Assembly: GCA_027031145.1 (NCBI GenBank)
Contig: JALVEG010000060.1
Coordinates: 1 to 5,326, forward strand
From: Saprospiraceae bacterium
GTDB taxonomy: Bacteria > Bacteroidota > Bacteroidia > Chitinophagales > Saprospiraceae
DNA: 5,326 nt
Direction of reading: 5' to 3'
This document shows, in pieces, positions 1-5,326 of this stretch. Positions within the stretch are counted from its first letter, which is position 1. Every line of letters begins with the position of its first letter. The notes beneath the pieces were generated by a model. It made no database searches and was not told where the DNA came from. It worked only from the letters and a program-made list of their open reading frames with translations. Position numbers and translations under genes: made by a program.

Positions 1-2
1 AT

Positions 3-89
3 CCCAACTTCAAAACAGGAATTACCACTACCAATTTAATATTTATCGCATATAAAAATACTGTTATTCAAAATTTGAAGTATATTTGA
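3..89 (+). CDS. Possible C-terminal tail of an upstream gene (partial, uncertain)
   Basis: Reading from base 3, the frame stays open for 28 codons and ends at TGA 87-89. The residues include PNFKTGITTTNLIFIAYKN, an alternating pattern that could be a terminal beta-strand of an outer-membrane protein. The evidence is weak. Two other frames are also open from the left edge: frame 2 stops at 53-55 (ending NYHYQFNIYRI, also strand-like) and frame 1 stops at 37-39. The stop at 87-89 overlaps the promoter candidate of the next gene, which is possible but not typical. No family can be named. The left edge may instead be purely intergenic. Confidence 0.25.
   Translation, partial: PNFKTGITTTNLIFIAYKNTVIQNLKYI
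81..88 (+). promoter_or_regulatory. Bacteroidetes-type -7 promoter element for the adenosyltransferase gene
   Basis: TATATTTG matches the TAnnTTTG -7 consensus used by the Bacteroidetes primary sigma factor. It ends 21 bases before the ATG at 110, so transcription would start near 95 and leave a leader of about 15 bases. No clear TTTG -33 element is seen at the expected distance. The leader is too short for a cobalamin riboswitch, so none lies between this promoter and the gene. Confidence 0.5.
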
Positions 90-109
90 GCTGCAAATAA
101 ATTTTAGTC

Positions 110-655
110 ATGAAAATATATACTAAGAAAGGCGATACCGGAATGACTTCATTATTTGGAGGTAAAAAAGTTTCAAAAGCAGATATAAGAATTGAAGCTT
201 ATGCTACAGTTGATGAGTTAAATTCATATCTCGGAATAGTAATCGCACTAACCGGTGATATTTCAATACAAAGAGATCTTTTAAGCATTCAAAAAAGGCT
301 TTTTGACCTTGGAGTAACCCTCTCAACCGATCCGGATAAACCTGAATTGATCGTTCCATTCAAATCTAGATATACTACAGTCTTGGAAAACAGGATCGAT
401 GAAATGGAAGAAGAACTTGAGCCTCTTAAAAATTTCATTTTACCATCAGGTTCGCTATTGATATCACATACTCATGTAGCCAGAACCATTTGCAGAAAAG
501 CCGAAAGAAGAGTTGTTGCTCTTCCTGACGAACATGATCATTATAAAAGCATTATAATTTATCTCAACAGACTTTCCGATTATCTGTTTGTGCTGGCAAG
601 AAAATTTGCAAAAGATGAAGGAATAAACGAAAATCTTTGGGACAATAAAGATTAA
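110..655 (+). CDS. PduO-type cob(I)alamin adenosyltransferase (ATP:corrinoid adenosyltransferase)
   Basis: The 181-residue protein is of normal family length and complete. It should transfer the 5'-deoxyadenosyl group of ATP to cob(I)alamin in the cytoplasm, making adenosylcobalamin, normally as a trimer of helical bundles. Visible family motifs, in order, are the N-terminal ATP-binding loop TKKGDTGMTSLFGG (5-18), YATVDELNSYLG (31-42), FILPSGS (109-115), the Arg/Glu-rich helix HVARTICRKAERR (122-134) and NRLSDYLFVLAR (153-164). The second glycine of the usual LPGG is Ser-Gly here (LPSG), a mild variation. The ATG at 110 places the ATP loop at its usual position near residue 5 and lies just behind a good promoter. 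No other cobalamin gene is nearby, so it is probably a stand-alone gene feeding AdoCbl-dependent enzymes encoded elsewhere. The family assignment is secure; a role in de novo synthesis rather than salvage cannot be decided. Confidence 0.95.
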   Translation: MKIYTKKGDTGMTSLFGGKKVSKADIRIEAYATVDELNSYLGIVIALTGDISIQRDLLSIQKRLFDLGVTLSTDPDKPELIVPFKSRYTTVLENRIDEMEEELEPLKNFILPSGSLLISHTHVARTICRKAERRVVALPDEHDHYKSIIIYLNRLSDYLFVLARKFAKDEGINENLWDNKD

Positions 656-1734
656 TACTCTCCTATTATACCATGTTCAATTATTAGTTTTCCTGAAATA
701 TCATAGATAAATATTTTCATCAAGACTTTTGAACCGCCCCAGGTTATTTTCAACATACCGAAGTTCTTTCCGTCATACAATTCACCTAAGCGATAAGCAT
801 TTCTTTCTTCTGCACCTACAAATGAGTGAGTTAATCCACTGGATGTGACCTCGGTAACATTTTCACTAAAGTCCTCGTAAGTATATTCTGAAATTTCTGC
901 AAGATGGCGATCTCCACTTAAGATAACCGGATTTTTGGGTTTATATTTTTCCAATAATCTTAGGAATTTTAATCTTTCATTTGGAAAATCACCCCATTTT
1001 TCATAAAACTGATCATCCGGAATTACTTGTATTCCACTGACAAATAGATTTATAGAAGCATCGCTGTTCTTTATTTCATCTTCAAGCCATTTCCACTGTT
1101 CTTTTCCTAAAATAGTCCCTGTCATATTTTTCTTATACCTGTTAGCTGTTTCATTATCCAGTTCAAGACTATCTTTAAAATACCTGTTATCCAATAAATA
1201 TATTTTCACTTTCCTATGCCCTTTACCAAATTCATAGGAATTGTATGCCCCTTCATGTTTTCTGACTTTTGCATCTGAAGGAATATCGAGAAAATCCATC
1301 AATTGCTCTTTGCTTTCTTTCTTTTTGGGATAAGCGGCACCACCGTCATTAACTCCGTAATCATGATCGTCCCAAACACCTATAACAGGCACCTGCCCGA
1401 TAAATTTTTGATAGTAGGGATTGCGTTTGAATTTATCATATTCCTTTTTGTGTTCATCCATATCTTCAGTATCCGAATAAATAATGTCTCCCATCCAAAT
1501 CCAAAGATCAGGATATTTCGATGCAATCACATCCCAATATTTTTGATCCAATAACTGATTACTACATGAACCGAAAGCTATTTTTTGCAAAACTTCACTT
1601 GAATCAGGAACAAAATGCTTCACAAAGGTCTTCTTTTCACTTTTCTCCTCTTTAGAATTAACAAATGAATTTTTACAGGAATGAAAACTAATAACCGTAA
1701 AAAATAATATCAATATGTAAGCTGTTTTTTTCAT
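652..1734 (-). CDS. PhoD-like metallophosphoesterase (alkaline phosphatase D family), predicted lipoprotein
   Basis: The 360-residue protein begins MKKTAYILILFFTVISFHSC, a signal peptide ending in a likely lipobox with Cys20 as the lipidated residue. The -3 residue is Phe, which is atypical. No acidic run follows the Cys directly, as the known Bacteroidetes surface-export signals would require, so a periplasmic-facing lipoprotein is my inference. PhoD-family metal-site motifs are present in order: FGSC (54-57, with the Cys that PhoD enzymes use as a metal ligand), GDIIYSD (82-88), WDDHDYGVND (121-130), LLDNRY (180-185), ILGKEQWKWLE (208-218) and SGDRH (273-277). TSSGLTHS (297-304) is also typical of this family. 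The expected activity is hydrolysis of phosphate mono- or diesters outside the cytoplasm; the substrate cannot be told from sequence. It faces a short divergent spacer upstream, with no TAnnTTTG element seen, and its stop overlaps that of the adenosyltransferase gene. No phosphate-uptake genes or Pho-box are visible. Confidence 0.9.
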   Translation of the reverse strand: MKKTAYILILFFTVISFHSCKNSFVNSKEEKSEKKTFVKHFVPDSSEVLQKIAFGSCSNQLLDQKYWDVIASKYPDLWIWMGDIIYSDTEDMDEHKKEYDKFKRNPYYQKFIGQVPVIGVWDDHDYGVNDGGAAYPKKKESKEQLMDFLDIPSDAKVRKHEGAYNSYEFGKGHRKVKIYLLDNRYFKDSLELDNETANRYKKNMTGTILGKEQWKWLEDEIKNSDASINLFVSGIQVIPDDQFYEKWGDFPNERLKFLRLLEKYKPKNPVILSGDRHLAEISEYTYEDFSENVTEVTSSGLTHSFVGAEERNAYRLGELYDGKNFGMLKITWGGSKVLMKIFIYDISGKLIIEHGIIGEY

Positions 1735-1793
1735 AAAACCTATTATTTAAAATAAAAATGCTAAATTAATTTTATTAACACAATAAATCAGAA

Positions 1794-1808
1794 AAAAATA
1801 CTATTTTT
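1794..1808. repeat. 15-bp palindrome AAAAATA-C-TATTTTT
   Basis: Two 7-base arms (1794-1800 and 1802-1808) flank a single C. The right arm overlaps the possible -7 element of the YjbR-family gene (1802-1809). A dyad over a promoter is a common operator arrangement, but the sequence is all A and T except for the central base, so chance is a real alternative. Confidence 0.35.
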
Positions 1809-1809
1809 A
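1802..1809 (+). promoter_or_regulatory. Weak -7 element candidate for the YjbR-YigZ pair
   Basis: TATTTTTA matches seven of eight positions of the TAnnTTTG pattern (final G replaced by A). It ends 17 bases before the ATG at 1827, nearly the same spacing as the better element before the ABC ATPase gene (18 bases). No -33 TTG is seen. Support is mainly positional. Confidence 0.3.
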
Positions 1810-1826
1810 AATAAAATTAATGAAAA

Positions 1827-2186
1827 ATGAATATCGAGAAGGTTAGGAACTATTGTTTATCAAAACCATTTGTTGAAGAAACGTTTCCTTTTGATGAGGT
1901 CACACTCGTTTTTAAAGTTGCTAATAAAATGTTTGCATTATTACCATTGGATGAAGTAGATGATCCGGGTATTAGTTTAAAAGGGGATCCTGAAATAAAC
2001 ATTGAATACCGGGAGCAATATGAAGGAATAAATCCAGGATATCATATGAATAAAAAGCACTGGAATACCGTTAAGCTGGAATCTGATGTCAAACAAGATT
2101 TGATAAAAAATATGATTGACAGATCTTATGAATTAGTTGTAGAAAGTTTACCTAAAAAAGTAAAGATCGAACTCGGTTTAATGTAG
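1827..2186 (+). CDS. MmcQ/YjbR family protein
   Basis: The 119-residue protein is of full length for the small YjbR/MmcQ family (formerly DUF419), which has a CyaY-like alpha/beta fold. Family features are the opening YCLSKPFVEETFPFDEVTLVFKV (9-31), the strand KMFALLPL (34-41), ISLKGDPE (49-56) and the hallmark PGYHMNKKHWNTV (70-82). No signal peptide or membrane segment is present, so it should be cytoplasmic. Members are often labelled DNA-binding because of the CyaY-like fold, but the biochemical role is not firmly known and I assign none. An earlier ATG at 1820 is in another frame that stops quickly, so 1827 is the start. Its stop is 5 bases before the YigZ-family gene, which points to a shared transcript. 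Confidence 0.88.
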   Translation: MNIEKVRNYCLSKPFVEETFPFDEVTLVFKVANKMFALLPLDEVDDPGISLKGDPEINIEYREQYEGINPGYHMNKKHWNTVKLESDVKQDLIKNMIDRSYELVVESLPKKVKIELGLM

Positions 2187-2191
2187 ATAAA

Positions 2192-2845
2192 ATGGAACAA
2201 AAAGATTCATACAAAACGATTAAAAATTCATCAACAGGTGAGTACAAAGACAAAGGCAGTAAGTTTATCGCTTATGCTTTTGAAATAAATTCAGAACAGG
2301 AATTTAAAAATCAACTGGATAAAATAAAAAAAGAACATTTCAAAGCAAGGCACCATTGCTATGCTTATGCAATAGGACCTGACCACGGAAAATATCGCTA
2401 CAATGATGATGGAGAACCGGGTGGAACAGCCGGATTACCTATTTACAATCAAATAAAAAGCAAAGAACTTAGCAATATCGGAATAGTGGTTGTCAGATAT
2501 TTCGGAGGAACCAAACTTGGTGTTCCGGGTTTGATAAATGCATATAAAAGTTCCACTAAAGAAGCTCTGGACAATACTGAAATTATAGAAAAATACATTG
2601 AAGATATTGTTTCTATAAAATATGATTATAAATATACCGGAGATATAATGAAAGTGATAAATTCTTCCATAGCAAAAATATCTGACACCAGATTTGATGA
2701 AATACCTGAAATAATATTAAAAATAAGAAAATCAAAAACATTGGAATTAATTAAAACCATTTATTCTTCAATTTTAAAAAGAGATATTACGGATATTGCA
2801 GGTGATGAAGAAATTGAAGGGCTGAAAATAAAGATATTGGATTAA
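2192..2845 (+). CDS. YigZ / IMPACT (UPF0029) family protein
   Basis: The 217-residue protein has the two-domain layout usual for bacterial YigZ proteins. The N-terminal UPF0029 domain carries GSKFIAYAF (22-30), HHCYAYAIGP (54-63), YRYNDDGEPGGTAGLPI (68-84) and the family signature IGIVVVRYFGGTKLGVPGL (96-114). A DUF1949-type alpha/beta domain (about 138-205) follows; its ferredoxin-like fold resembles a domain of elongation factor G. The eukaryotic relative IMPACT controls the translation-stress kinase GCN2, and the bacterial protein is thought to act around the ribosome or on RNA, but its function is unproven. It is cytoplasmic, with no signal sequence. The start at 2192 lies 5 bases after the YjbR-family stop, so it is probably the second gene of a two-gene transcript. 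There is no Shine-Dalgarno sequence in the gap. Confidence 0.93.
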   Translation: MEQKDSYKTIKNSSTGEYKDKGSKFIAYAFEINSEQEFKNQLDKIKKEHFKARHHCYAYAIGPDHGKYRYNDDGEPGGTAGLPIYNQIKSKELSNIGIVVVRYFGGTKLGVPGLINAYKSSTKEALDNTEIIEKYIEDIVSIKYDYKYTGDIMKVINSSIAKISDTRFDEIPEIILKIRKSKTLELIKTIYSSILKRDITDIAGDEEIEGLKIKILD

Positions 2846-2850
2846 TTTTT

Positions 2851-2858
2851 TATTTTTG
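2851..2858 (+). promoter_or_regulatory. Bacteroidetes-type -7 promoter element for the ABC ATPase gene
   Basis: TATTTTTG fits TAnnTTTG exactly and is followed by CA, ending 18 bases before the ATG at 2877. Transcription would begin near 2865, giving a leader of about 12 bases. It starts just 5 bases after the YigZ-family stop, so the ATPase gene can be expressed separately from the upstream pair. It also supports 2877 as the true start. A TTG occurs at 2837-2839 but is too close to be a proper -33 element. Confidence 0.55.
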
Positions 2859-2876
2859 CATTAATTAATTTACTTT

Positions 2877-3569
2877 ATGGAAATATTGGGATTAAATATT
2901 AAAAGTGTTATCGATCTTAAAAATGCAGATATTTATCAAGGAGATAAACTTATTCTTGAAGATGTAAATCTCAATATCAAAGAAGCGGAGTTCTCTTATC
3001 TTATCGGTGATACAGGCAGTGGAAAAAGCAGTCTTTTGCAAACTATCTATGGCGAATTGCCCTTAAAAAAAGGAAGTGGAATAGTTGCAGGTCAGGACCT
3101 GACTGAATTAAAATATAAAACAAAACATTTGTTCAGACGAAATCTGGGAATGATATTTCAGCAATTCAATTTGATAAAATCATGGTCTGTCTATCAGAAT
3201 CTCGACTATGCTTTGAGAGCTCTAGAATGGACTGACAAAAAAATAAGAGAGAGTAGAATAAAGGAAATAATCCTTGACACAGGACTCCAAAAAAAGATAA
3301 ACACTAAGATATTTGAACTTTCGGGAGGTGAGCAACAAAGAGTTGCAATAGCCCGTGCTTTGCTCAACAGGCCTCAATTATTGATAGCTGACGAACCGAC
3401 AGGTAGTTTAGACAGAAATTCAGGTGATGAACTGATGTATTTAATAAAAAGAATAGCTACCGAAAATCAAACAGCTGTTATTTTCGCAACTCATGATCTT
3501 CGCATAGTGGAAAAATTTCCTGCACTTACTTATATATGCAAAGAGGGTAAACTCCTTTCTGTAGATTGA
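2877..3569 (+). CDS. ftsE: FtsE-like ABC transporter ATP-binding protein
   Basis: This is a complete 230-residue nucleotide-binding subunit. The motifs are all intact: Walker A GDTGSGKS (44-51), Q-loop FQQF (94-97), signature LSGGEQQR (148-155), Walker B LLIADE (168-173), D-loop SLD (177-179) and the switch His in FATHD (206). The family is the FtsE/LolD/MacB group of small ATPases that drive mechanotransmission permeases at the inner membrane. The opening KNADIYQGDKLILEDVNLNI and the YLIG(x)TGSGKSSLLQTIYGELP segment resemble Bacteroidetes proteins usually named FtsE, which with FtsX controls peptidoglycan hydrolysis during division. The symbol rests on this resemblance; a LolD- or MacB-type partner cannot be excluded. 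About ten residues precede the usual start of the domain, but the promoter spacing supports this ATG. No permease gene lies next to it, because the following gene is convergent. Confidence 0.87.
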   Translation: MEILGLNIKSVIDLKNADIYQGDKLILEDVNLNIKEAEFSYLIGDTGSGKSSLLQTIYGELPLKKGSGIVAGQDLTELKYKTKHLFRRNLGMIFQQFNLIKSWSVYQNLDYALRALEWTDKKIRESRIKEIILDTGLQKKINTKIFELSGGEQQRVAIARALLNRPQLLIADEPTGSLDRNSGDELMYLIKRIATENQTAVIFATHDLRIVEKFPALTYICKEGKLLSVD

Positions 3570-3704
3570 AAAAGCAGTACGGCACTATCTTTTACGGTTG
3601 CATATCATTTTTTCGCTTTTCCCATATTTTGCCTCTGACTCCTCCCAAAGGGATAAATAAAGGAGAATCAACCCGCAATGCGAAAAAATAAAATACCCCC
3701 TCTT
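3570..3704. other. Convergent intergenic region between the ABC ATPase and TPR lipoprotein genes
   Basis: Both flanking genes end here, so this 135-base stretch should hold the ends of both transcripts. No small ORF of merit is seen on either strand, and no classical short-loop hairpin followed by a T run is present. The part from 3631 to 3682 is about 50% G+C by direct count, clearly above the surrounding genes, and lies inside the nested inverted repeat listed separately. Confidence 0.6.
3607..3689. repeat. Nested imperfect inverted repeat, possible bidirectional terminator or dispersed repeat
   Basis: Three sets of complementary arms nest within one another. The outer arms are ATTTTTTCGC (3607-3616) and GCGAAAAAAT (3680-3689), ten perfect pairs. 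The middle arms are CTCCT (3639-3643) and AGGAG (3661-3665). The inner arms are TCCC (3643-3646) and GGGA (3650-3653) around an AAA loop; middle and inner share base 3643, so they cannot both be fully formed. The outer arms give an A run or a T run at each end whichever strand is transcribed, as would suit a terminator serving both genes, although the 63-base loop is long. The CCTCCCAAAGGGA core also recalls short GC-richer palindromes scattered between Bacteroidetes genes. Confidence 0.5.
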
Positions 3705-4616
3705 TTACTTCCCTTTTTCTTGTTTTTTAGCTTCGATCATCTTTAGGATTTCCTCATCGGACTTTCCCATATATTCAATCAGTGTTTGAACATCATCAAC
3801 TAATTCCGAGTTAGGATATTTCTGCAAAAACTCATTATATATCTTTTTAGCATCATCATATTTTTTCAATTCATTATCAAGAATATATCCTTTCAGAAAT
3901 AATGCTGTGGGAGTTTTCTTATAATCGGGATACCTTTCAATGATCCAGTCATATAATTCAAATGTTTTATTGTATGACTTAATAGTATGAGCTACTTCTC
4001 CTGCTTTGAACAGATATTCAGGACTTAATGAATCTTTTGGGGATATCAATACAAATGCTTCACAATCATTCACATAATTCTTTGCTGCTTTAACATTTAG
4101 TTTTCCTGTTTTTTCCAGGTCAACAAAGATTTTTTGTCCTTCACCAAGTAAAAATTTGTCAAAATCAATTTCGACACTATCTACCTGATCTCCAAATGCA
4201 CTTTTTGCATCCTTATCATCGGGATATGTTTTGATATAAAGATTTTTCATTAATTTAGACAATTCGCTATTGCCTTTTTTATCAAAAATGCTTATAAGAT
4301 CTTTAATTCTACCGGATGTTTTATCATTAGGAAAATCCTTAATCAATTCTGTCAGATAAGTAGTCGCATAAGAATCTTTACCCATATCCAAAAAGTATTT
4401 ATACGCCCTTTCCAATACTTTTTCCCTGTCCTCTCCTTTTAGTTTTTTCCCTGTCAACAATTCCCTGTACTTATCATTAAGTTCAAGAAAAGCTTTATCT
4501 GAAGGCGATTTTTTAATTTCTTTTTCCAATTTAACAATATCATTAGGTACTAAAGATTTGTTATTGCATGAAACCATTATAAATACCAGCAAAATCGAAT
4601 AAAGTATTGTTTTCAT
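3705..4616 (-). CDS. Tetratricopeptide-repeat-type lipoprotein, co-encoded with an MCE protein
   Basis: The 303-residue protein starts MKTILYSILLVFIMVSC, a short lipoprotein signal with Cys17 as the predicted lipid anchor. CNNKSLVPND follows, without an early acidic export signal, which suggests a periplasm-facing anchor. The mature part is alpha-helical and rich in Lys and Asp. Two clear TPR-like units lie near the C-terminus: SPEYLFKAGEV...IIERYPD (198-231) and PTALFLKGYI...EFLQKYPNS (236-270), each ending in the Tyr-Pro seen in BamD/YbgF-type repeats. Weaker units at about 65-98 and 105-133 end in DFPND and TYPDD. TPRs hold protein complexes together, so a scaffold or partner role is likely, but no enzymatic function can be assigned. 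It begins 28 bases after the MCE gene stop, with only a weak GAG-containing leader, and is probably translated from the same message. The last residues are Lys-rich (KKQEKGK). Confidence 0.8.
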   Translation of the reverse strand: MKTILYSILLVFIMVSCNNKSLVPNDIVKLEKEIKKSPSDKAFLELNDKYRELLTGKKLKGEDREKVLERAYKYFLDMGKDSYATTYLTELIKDFPNDKTSGRIKDLISIFDKKGNSELSKLMKNLYIKTYPDDKDAKSAFGDQVDSVEIDFDKFLLGEGQKIFVDLEKTGKLNVKAAKNYVNDCEAFVLISPKDSLSPEYLFKAGEVAHTIKSYNKTFELYDWIIERYPDYKKTPTALFLKGYILDNELKKYDDAKKIYNEFLQKYPNSELVDDVQTLIEYMGKSDEEILKMIEAKKQEKGK

Positions 4617-4644
4617 TTCTCAATATTTTTATTAAAACTTTAAA

Positions 4645-5326
4645 TCAATTATCCAAACCCGGATCTTTTTCTATTTTTTCATATTTTTTGCCTTTACCTT
4701 TCAGCAAAGAAATATTGATATATCTGCCGGGATGCAAACGAAGATCCTGCAGAAGCAAATTAGTATGTTTTATAGTTAGATCAAGTTCGTCATATATTTT
4801 GTCATCCTTCATTAATTTTCCCAGAGAGCCCTTACCCTCTTTGATATTTGCAACCATTTTATCAATATTATTCAATGAAGAATCCGCTTTTGTCAATACT
4901 TTTTTAAGACCGTCAATTGAAGAAGACAAACCTGAAACAGCAGTATTGCCATTAATTATCAATGAATCGATATTGGCATTTTTCAGATTTTGAGCAATAA
5001 TATCCAGATTATTGATAATTGCCTCAATCTTTTTATCACTTGCTTTAAGTGATTTGGTCAATGCTTCCACATTCGCAACTGAATTTTCAATATTACGATC
5101 TGTTTTACTCAATATTTTATCAAGTTTTTGAGTAATAGAAGCAAGATTTGATATTATTTTTTTAGAATCATCTACAAAATCAACAGTATCACTACCATCT
5201 GAAATCGAATCGATCATCCCCTGAAAGCCCGATTTGAATTTATTCAAATAAAGATCCAATTCCGTCTCGGGGATCATAGAGCCAAGCATTCCACGCATTT
5301 CACCCTGAAGATAATCACCGTTCTGA
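4645..5326 (-). CDS. MCE/MlaD family protein, C-terminal part (start lies beyond the window)
   Basis: The frame stays open to the right edge: upstream of the Met at 5296-5298 it continues as QNGDYLQGE, so that Met is internal and the gene is cut by the window. About 226 residues are visible. GDYLQGE looks like the end of the MCE domain. It is followed by a long helical region with repeated heptad-like spacing of Leu/Ile (SITQKLDKILSK, VEALTKSLKASDKKIEAI, LSSSIDGLKKVLTKADSSL), as in the tubular coiled-coil part of MlaD-like proteins. GKGSLGKLMKDDKIYDEL and LLLQDLRLHPGRYINISL near the C-terminus are characteristic of Bacteroidetes MCE proteins. These are anchored in the inner membrane by an N-terminal helix, not visible here, and carry lipids across the periplasm. 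The permease and ATPase partners are not in the window. Stop TGA is at 4645-4647. Confidence 0.88.
   Translation of the reverse strand, partial: QNGDYLQGEMRGMLGSMIPETELDLYLNKFKSGFQGMIDSISDGSDTVDFVDDSKKIISNLASITQKLDKILSKTDRNIENSVANVEALTKSLKASDKKIEAIINNLDIIAQNLKNANIDSLIINGNTAVSGLSSSIDGLKKVLTKADSSLNNIDKMVANIKEGKGSLGKLMKDDKIYDELDLTIKHTNLLLQDLRLHPGRYINISLLKGKGKKYEKIEKDPGLDN

Larger units (their letters stand above)
1765..1821. repeat. 12-bp perfect inverted repeat in the divergent spacer
   Basis: ATTAATTTTATT at 1765-1776 is exactly complementary to AATAAAATTAAT at 1810-1821, with 33 bases between the arms. The right arm ends six bases before the YjbR-family start codon. It could be an operator, but in DNA this rich in A and T a chance match of this length is not very unlikely. 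Confidence 0.4.
1735..1826. other. AT-rich divergent intergenic spacer
   Basis: This 92-base spacer separates the PhoD-like gene (leftward) from the YjbR-family gene (rightward), so it must hold the control region of both. It is nearly all A and T. No match to TAnnTTTG is found on the leftward strand. On the rightward strand the nearest is TATTTTTA at 1802-1809, which departs only in the last base. Two inverted repeats lie inside and are listed separately. Confidence 0.6.

Noticed and set aside
1..109. Cobalamin riboswitch upstream of the adenosyltransferase gene
   Set aside because: The predicted leader is only about 15 bases, and no B12-box-like conserved sequence is seen in the available upstream bases.
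1303..1554. Rightward 83-codon open frame inside the phosphoesterase gene
   Set aside because: It lies fully antisense to a gene with clear PhoD motifs, gives a hydrophobic low-complexity product with no recognisable family, and has no promoter.
3571..3600. Intrinsic terminator directly after the ABC ATPase gene
   Set aside because: Only a three-pair stem (AGT/ACT) forms just after the stop, and it is not followed by a T run; the T run at 3608-3613 belongs to the larger inverted repeat instead.
4607..4993. Rightward 128-codon open frame antisense to the MCE gene
   Set aside because: The opposite strand carries a recognisable MCE C-terminus, and the Phe/Ser-rich product here is what results from reading Lys-rich coding DNA backwards.
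5296..5298. Met codon as the start of the MCE gene
   Set aside because: The frame continues upstream without a stop to the window edge as QNGDYLQGE, which fits the end of an MCE domain, so this Met is internal.
1..5326. Defence system, mobile element, CRISPR array or horizontally acquired island
   Set aside because: All recognised genes are conserved housekeeping or envelope families, codon and base use look even, and no transposase, integrase, terminal repeats or regularly spaced repeats were found.

Overview
The window looks like a stretch of core chromosome from a member of the Bacteroidetes (Bacteroidota). The evidence is a low G+C content (roughly one third by eye), TAnnTTTG-type -7 elements shortly upstream of start codons (81-88 and 2851-2858), almost no Shine-Dalgarno sequences, and gene products that read like Bacteroidetes versions of their families. 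No tRNA, rRNA, CRISPR array, insertion sequence, phage gene or defence system is visible. All complete genes appear intact.

Layout, left to right. Bases 1-109 hold what may be the tail of an upstream gene plus the promoter of a PduO-type cob(I)alamin adenosyltransferase (110-655, +). This gene converges on a PhoD-like phosphoesterase lipoprotein (652-1734, -), and the two stop codons overlap in one TTAA. A very AT-rich 92-base divergent spacer with inverted repeats follows. Next comes a rightward cluster: a YjbR/MmcQ-family protein (1827-2186), a YigZ/IMPACT-family protein (2192-2845) and an FtsE-like ABC ATPase (2877-3569). The first two are 5 bases apart and probably co-transcribed; the ATPase has its own promoter candidate. 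A 135-base convergent spacer (3570-3704) carries a GC-richer, nested inverted repeat. The right end is a leftward operon: the C-terminal part of an MCE/MlaD-type lipid-transport protein (4645 to beyond 5326), then a tetratricopeptide-type lipoprotein (3705-4616).

Most of the genes can be tied to housekeeping or the cell envelope. The MCE protein and the TPR lipoprotein probably work together in the periplasm on lipid movement between membranes. The FtsE-like ATPase probably works with an FtsX-type permease encoded elsewhere. The adenosyltransferase makes adenosylcobalamin for enzymes not encoded here. I found no convincing new biological system. The points most worth a second look are the nested repeat at 3607-3689, the MCE-linked TPR lipoprotein, and the ATPase without an adjacent permease.
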